From: Proteles cristata cristata
Taxonomy: Eukaryota > Chordata > Mammalia > Carnivora > Hyaenidae
DNA length: 64,000 nt
Assembly: GCA_017311185.1 (NCBI GenBank)
Contig: JAESUZ010004141.1
Location: 1,054,001-1,118,000, forward strand
Direction of reading: 5' to 3'
This document shows, piece by piece, positions 58,638 through 64,000 of this stretch. How positions within the stretch are numbered: position 1 is the first letter of the stretch; every line of letters starts with the position of its first letter. The translations under genes and the position numbers were made by a program. The notes beneath the pieces are model-generated. The model was not told the origin of the DNA. It saw only the letters and a list, made by a program, of their open reading frames with translations, and ran no database searches.

Positions 58638-59124
58638 GTAAACATCTCTGATTTGTCAGGAGTTGCCAGTGTAATTTTAAATGAGCCAGGTTCTGACTGT
58701 TTCTCTTGCTTCTTTGGCAGATAAGGAAGTAGAATGACTTTAAAGCACTAAAGGCACAGCTTTGTCATTTACTTATTTAATAGTTAAAAATAATTTGAAG
58801 TACTTAGTACCTAATCAATTAAAAGTGTATTGAAGAAAACAAAGAGATGTGTTTTGAAGCACTGTGTGATTAGTTCCTTATTACACTTGAGCACTAAACA
58901 TACTTCAGTTTCCTGGAAGGGTAGGCAAAATGGACTATAATATCTTATTTCTCTGATAAAAGAAAGAGTTTTGGTTCATCCAGCTGAAGGGATTCACTTT
59001 TTCCTGATACTGAATCTAAGGTAGAAATTTCCTTGGATTATGTAATATAAATTGTTTCAGGCTACAACTTTATTTTTAAATCTTTTTAAAATGTTTATTT
59101 AATTTTATTTTTAAAGTTTACTTA

Positions 59125-59323
59125 TTTATTTTGAGAGAGAAGTGAGAGTGAGAGAGAGAAACATACATGCACGAGTTGGGGTGGAGCAGAGAGAATCTCA
59201 AGCAGGCTCTGTGCTGTCAGCATGGAGCCTGATGCAGGACTCAAACTTAAAAACTGTGAGATCATGTCCTGAGCAGGAATCAAGAGTCAGATACTCAAAG
59301 TAGACTGAGCCACCCAGGCACCC
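59125..59323 (-). repeat. Antisense carnivore SINE
   Basis: AAAGTTTACTT on both sides (59114-59124, 59325-59335). A second SINE-tail scrap precedes it at 59088-59112. Confidence 0.92.
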
Positions 59324-59334
59324 CTAAAGTTTAC

Positions 59335-59990
59335 TTTTCTTACAAAGCTTATTTATTAGTTATAGCTGTCTGATAGGCCTTGATATCTACAGTATAAGTC
59401 CTTTAGCTCTTTTCTTTCTAAAGACTGCCTGGGGTTTTTCTTGGCCTTTTTGCATTTCCATAATTTAGAGGCAACATGTCAGGTTTTGCAAATAAAAAAA
59501 AACAAACAAACCCTGATTGGAATCATGTTGCAACTACACATCAATTTCAGGATAATTGATATCTTTACAATAGTAAGAAATATTGAGTCTTCCAGTCCAT
59601 GAACATGGAATATCTTTCCATTTATTTGAGTCTTTTAAAAATTTCTCTCAGTAGGGGCGCCTGGGTGGCTTAGTCGGTTAAGCATCCGACTTTCGCTTAG
59701 GTCATGATCTCACGGTTCGTGGGTTCGAGCCCCGTGTCGGGCTATGTGCTGACTGCCAGCTCAGAGCCTGGAGCCTCTTTCAGAGTCTGTGTCTCCCTCT
59801 CTCTCTGACCCTCCCCTGCTCATGCTGTCTCTCTCTCCTAGAAATAAATAAAAACATTTAAAAAAAAAATTCTCTCAGTAATATTTATGGTTTTCAGAGT
59901 CAGGATATTACATATCTTTTGTTAAATTTATCTGTAGGCTTTAAGGCTTAGTTTTGAAACTATTGTAAAGGGTATAGTTTATTTTTTATG
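59335..59990 (-). repeat. Antisense L1 ORF2 fragment, split by a SINE
   Basis: GAACATGGAATATCTTTCCATT and the following words match antisense L1 ORF2. Confidence 0.8.
59654..59868 (+). repeat. Carnivore SINE, young subfamily
   Basis: Intact head GGGGCGCCTGGGTGGCTTAG. Duplication TTCTCTCAGTA (59643-59653, 59870-59880). Confidence 0.96.
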
Positions 59991-59999
59991 TTATTTTTT

Positions 60000-60220
60000 A
60001 AAGATTTTATTTTATTAAAAAATTTTTTAACATTTATTTTGGAGAGACAGAGTGTGATTGGGGGAGAGTCAGAGAGAGAGGGAGACATAGAATCTTGAGG
60101 CAGGCTCCAGGCTCTGAGCTGTCAGCACAGAGCCCGATGCGGGGCTCTAACTCACAGACTGTGAGATCATGACCTGAGCCAAAGTTAGATGCTCAACTGA
60201 CTGAGCCATCCTGGTGCCCC
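60000..60220 (-). repeat. Antisense carnivore SINE
   Basis: AACATTTATTTTGGAGAGAC tail side, head GAGCCATCCTGGTGCCCC. Inserted in the tail of the older SINE that follows. Confidence 0.92.
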
Positions 60221-60328
60221 TAAAGGTTTTATTTTTAGGTAATCTGTACACCCAATGTGGGATGTCAACCTACAATCCCAAGATCAAGTGTTGCACACTC
60301 CACTAACTGAGCCAGCAAAGAGCCCAGC
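60221..60328 (-). repeat. Short older-type antisense SINE
   Basis: GGTAATCTGTACACCCAATG through GAGCCAGCAAAGAGCCC. Confidence 0.82.
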
Positions 60329-60329
60329 C

Positions 60330-61170
60330 TTTTTTTTTTAATTATAAAATTTTTTTATTCAAGTGTAGTTGACATACAATATTATATTACAGGTGCACAG
60401 TTATAGGAGCACAACATAGTGATTTAACATTTATATACATTATGAGTTAATCATCACAATAAATCTAGTACCATCTCTCACCATACAAAGTTGTTACATA
60501 TTATTAACTATACTCTCTATGCTGTACATCATCCCCTCATGTCCTATTTATTTTATAACTGGACTTTTATACCTTTTACCCCTTCCTCTGTTTTGCCCAT
60601 CCCTACACCCTGCCCTCTGGCCAGACACTCAGTGTTCTCTGTTAACATTTTTAGCATCAAATTTGCTTTAGATTTTTTTTTTCTTCTTTTTTAATTTAAA
60701 TTCAAGTTAGTTAACATCCAGTGTAGTCTTGGCTTCAGGAGTAGAACCCAGTGATTCATCTCTTACATATGACACCCCGTGCTCATCTCCAAAAGTACCC
60801 TCCTTAATGCCCACTTAATGGTGCTTTTGATGAGTAAGTGTGTTCTAGTATATTAATTTTTTTCTTTTTTGAGGAATACATTGTACATCCTGTTTCAGGC
60901 ATCTTCCCATGGTAAGGTTTTAAGAAGATTTTTCCATGTTACCTCTAGAAGAATTTTTAATTGTAAAAATTAAGTACCCATATATATATATATATATGTT
61001 GTTCTGTTTCTGGGTTAATATTTTGTTCTATTGTTCTACATATGTATTCTTGTGCCAGCATCCCATTGTGCTGTTTAATATCACTGTATAAAAATCTTTA
61101 TGTTTAGTGGATAAGATTCCTAATATTTCTTATATAATTGAGTGTCATGGCTATTCCTGGCCCTCTACAA
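60330..61170 (-). repeat. Antisense L1 pieces of different ages
   Basis: The part 60330-60670 is an old L1 3' end. The part 60675-60830 is a carnivore L1 3' end (AAATTCAAGTTAGTTAACATCC, CCCTCCTTAATGCCCAC). ORF2-like sequence follows. A (TA)n tract lies near 60979-61000. Confidence 0.7.
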
Positions 61171-61174
61171 TTTT

Positions 61175-61338
61175 TTTTAATTAAAAAATTTTTGTTTAAA
61201 TTTTAGAGCAAGCAGGGGAGAGGGGCAGAGGGAGAGAGAGAATATTCCAAGCATGCTTAATAAGGAGCCCAACATGAGGCTTGATCCTATGACCTTGGGA
61301 TAATGACCTGCCCCTAAATCAAGAGTTGGGCATCCCTA
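61175..61338 (-). repeat. Older antisense SINE
   Basis: AGAGCAAGCAGGGGAGAGGGG and the GACCTTGGGATAATGACCTG body. Confidence 0.8.
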
Positions 61339-61344
61339 CATTAA

Positions 61345-61556
61345 AATTTTTTTTCATGTTTATTTACTTGTGAGAGAGACAGAGACAGAGTATAAGTGGA
61401 GGAGGGGCAGAGAGAAGGAGACACAGAATATGAAGCAGGCTCCAGGCTCTGAGCTGTCAGCACAGAGCCTAATGTGGGCCTCGAACCCACGAACTGTGAG
61501 ACCATGATCTGAGCCGAAGTTGGACATTCAACCAACCAAATCACTTATGCACCCCC
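61345..61556 (-). repeat. Antisense carnivore SINE
   Basis: CATGTTTATTTACTTGTGAGAG tail side and the AACCCACGAACTGTGAGACC body. Confidence 0.9.
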
Positions 61557-61596
61557 CCTACGTTTTAAAATACATTTTAAAATTAGCTTTTCGGTT

Positions 61597-61599
<3 letters not shown>

Positions 61600-61647
<48 letters not shown>
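61600..61647. repeat. (AC)24 microsatellite
   Basis: Uninterrupted run; likely length-polymorphic. Confidence 0.97.
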
Positions 61648-61649
<2 letters not shown>

Positions 61650-61650
<1 letters not shown>

Positions 61651-63560
61651 AATAAGAACCTGTCAGATTTTAATTGCATTTGCACTGAATCTATTAATTT
61701 GAAAGAAGTTAATATGTTTACGCAATGTGAATTCTTCCAGTATATGAACACAATTTATCTTTCCATGTTATCACTTCTTTAAAGTGTTTTATAGCTGTCT
61801 GGGTACCATTTTATACATCTTTTAGCTTATAAAAAATTATTAAATTACTGGATTTACTCCTAAGTATTTGATATTTTTTGATATTAATTTAAGTGCTATT
61901 TACTTTTGCTTTCATTTTTATTAATACTGCTGTATAGCAATATATTTGATTTTAGTTTATTCATCTTATATTCAGTTAATGAATATATTAATTGAGTAAT
62001 TCTAATAATTTACAGATTCTTTTAGATTTTCTACATCTACAATCATAGCTGATGCAAGTAATGACACTTTCTCTTCTTCCTTTCCAAACTAGTTACTGAT
62101 TTTCATTTTCTTGCCTTTTTTCACTGGACCTCCAGAATTGTGTTGAATGCAAGTGGTGATGGCTGGCATCCTTATCTGGTGCCCAGTCTGAGAGGAAAAG
62201 TCTTCAACATTTTACTATTAAGTATGCTGTTTGCTATAGATTTAAACAAGCAAACAAACTATTTGATTTTGTTTTTTAGAGAAGTTTTAGGTTTAAAGAA
62301 AAATCAAGCAGAACATGGAGAAAATTCCCTTATATATTCCCTTCCTCTAATATCCCCAGGTTCCCCTGTTATTGACATCTTGCCTTGGTGTGCTATATTC
62401 GTTGCCACTGATGAACCAATATTTATATATTATTACTACCTAAAGTCCATAATTTACATTAGGATTCACTCTGGGTCGTATAATTCTATGGGATTTGACA
62501 AATGCGTAAGGTCATGTATCTACCATTATAGTAACATACACACTAGTTTCCCTGCCCTAAAAATACCATGTTCCATCTTCTTACCTCTCCACTTCTCTCA
62601 ATACCTGCAACCCATAATCTTTTTACTGTCTCTATAGCTTTTCCTTTTTCAAGATGTCATGTAATTGGAATCCTAGAGTCCAGTCCTAGAGACTGGCTTT
62701 TTTTTCTCTTAGTAATATGTATTTAAGGTTTCTCCAAGTCTTTTAGTGGCTTGGTAGCTAATTTTTTCCATCACTGTATGTATGTACCACAGTTTGTTTA
62801 TCCATTCATTTATTGGAGGATATCTTGGTTACTTTCAGTTTTTGGCAAATATAAATAAAACTGCTGTAAACATTTGTGGTCAGGTTTTGTGTGGACGTAA
62901 GTTATTGTTAGATTTTTTTTTTTTAATGTTTATTTTTTGAGAGGCCAAGAGATAGTGCACGAGTGGGGGAGGAGCAGACACAGAGGGAGAACCGGAATTT
63001 GAAGCAGGCTCTACATTCTGAGCTGTCAGCATAGAGCCCAACACTGGGCTTGAACTCACAAACTGTAAGATCATGACCTGAGCTGAAGTCAGCCACTTAA
63101 CTGACTGAGCCACCCAGTGCCCCCATAGGTTCTTTTCTAAAGATACTTTTTGCTTACTTAGGAAAGTTCCCTTTTACTTCTAGTTTACTAAGAATTTTTA
63201 TCACAGATGGATGTTGGATTTTATCAAGTGTTTTTCTATACTATTGAGATAATCACTTGACGTATCCTTTATGTCATCAGTGTGGTAAAGTATATTGATT
63301 GATTTCAGAAATGTTTGTAATAACAGCTATTTATTGATTTTTGAATGTGAAGCTTTGCCTTCCATTCGTGAATCAAATCCCTGTTGGTTGCAATGTATTT
63401 TCCTTTAAATATCGTTGGATTTACTTCATCAATACTTTGTTTAGGATTTATTGCATGTGCTTTATGAGTAAAATAAAATTGGCGTATAACTTTTCTTTCT
63501 TATAATGCCCTTGTTAAGTTTTGGTATTAGGGCTTTGCTGATCGCATACAGTGAGTTAGA
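61650..63560 (-). repeat. Antisense L1, with a second antisense L1 3' end inside
   Basis: ORF2-type sequence at 61690-62230 and 63150-63560. The part 62255-62900 is a different L1 3' end (GGTTCCCCTGTTATTGACATC, GCTGTAAACATTTGTGG). The SINE at 62918-63124 splits it again. Confidence 0.78.
62918..63124 (-). repeat. Antisense carnivore SINE
   Basis: TTAATGTTTATTTTTTGAGAGG tail side (split), head GAGCCACCCAGTGCCCCC. Confidence 0.92.
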
Positions 63561-63571
63561 AATTGTTCTCT

Positions 63572-63822
63572 TGGGGTTCCTGGGTGACTTAGTCGGTTAA
63601 GCGTCCGACTTTTGCTTAGGTCACGATCTCGCGGTTCGTGGGTTCGAGCCCCCCGCATCGGGCTCTGTGCTGACTGCCAGCTCGGAGCCTGAAGCCTGTT
63701 TCAGTCTGTGACTCCCTCTCTCTCTGACCCTCCCCTGCTCACGCTGTCTCTCTCTCTCTCTCTCTCCTAGAAATAAATAAAAAAAATATATTAAAAAAAA
63801 AGTTTAAAAAAAAAAAGAAAAA
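63572..63822 (+). repeat. Carnivore SINE, young subfamily
   Basis: Perfect 14-bp duplication AGAAATTGTTCTCT (63558-63571, 63823-63836). Head GGGGTTCCTGGGTGACTTAG; the tail mixes A-runs with other bases. Confidence 0.96.
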
Positions 63823-64000
63823 AGAAATTGTTCTCTATTCTCTGTATAGGATTGGCATTATTTCTTAAATGTTTGGAATAATTCAAGAAGTAAGCCATCT
63901 GAGCCTATAAATTTCCTTATAGTTAGATCTTAAATTATGAATGTATTTCCTTAATAATATAACATTATTATGATTTTTTTTATTGTGTCAGATTTGGTAA

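Noticed and set aside
62140..62637. 165-residue plus-strand frame, longest in the window
   Set aside because: It lies in antisense L1 sequence; no family, splice or conservation sign.
58638..64000. Search for BCO2 exon 9 and later
   Set aside because: No segment encoding the expected SFPRRFVLPL-type sequence was seen; the remaining exons probably lie beyond the window.

Overview
This is mammalian nuclear DNA from a carnivore of the cat branch (Feliformia). The evidence is the many tRNA-Lys-derived carnivore SINEs, with heads reading GGGGCGCCTGGGTGGCT on the + strand or their reverse complement, plus carnivore-type L1 3' ends and spliced genes in the conserved order IL18 - TEX12 - BCO2 (human 11q23.1). 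The exact species cannot be fixed from the window. One abundant young SINE subfamily, with internal differences from the form I recall in the domestic cat, could mark the lineage.

Layout. 1-5.6 kb lies 3' of IL18 and is a pile of nested transposons: an old L1 holding an LTR, a SINE inside that LTR, a solo retroviral LTR inside the SINE, a polyadenylated retrocopy and a second L1. 5.76-23.3 kb is IL18 on the minus strand: one non-coding exon and five coding exons, giving an intact 193-codon reading frame with a 12-nt micro-exon and a conserved caspase-1 site. 24.0-25.7 kb, divergent from IL18, holds a two-exon, 66-codon reading frame with good splice signals that I do not recognise; it is the best candidate for an undescribed gene. 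26.56-27.45 kb is a CpG-rich promoter region. 28.48-30.51 kb is TEX12 on the plus strand, complete at 123 codons, with one GC-AG intron. From 33.5 kb to the window end is BCO2 on the plus strand: exons 1-8 are present and the last exons lie outside.

The three named genes are neighbours by position, not by pathway. IL18 encodes a cytokine precursor, TEX12 a synaptonemal complex central-element protein, and BCO2 a mitochondrial iron-dependent carotenoid cleavage enzyme. No tRNA, rRNA, CRISPR or bacterial feature was found. Most short open reading frames are shadows of SINEs and L1s.

Points worth attention are: the unrecognised two-exon gene; an L1 tail that reaches position +4 of the IL18 exon 4 splice donor; AGG in place of the human-type BCO2 start codon; the solo LTR with a 4-bp target duplication; a retrocopy with a perfect 15-bp duplication; and a 42-bp A/T-only insert flanked by a perfect 16-bp duplication. 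Exon coordinates were read by hand from splice consensus and reading-frame continuity. Family comparisons rest on remembered human and mouse proteins, not on a search.
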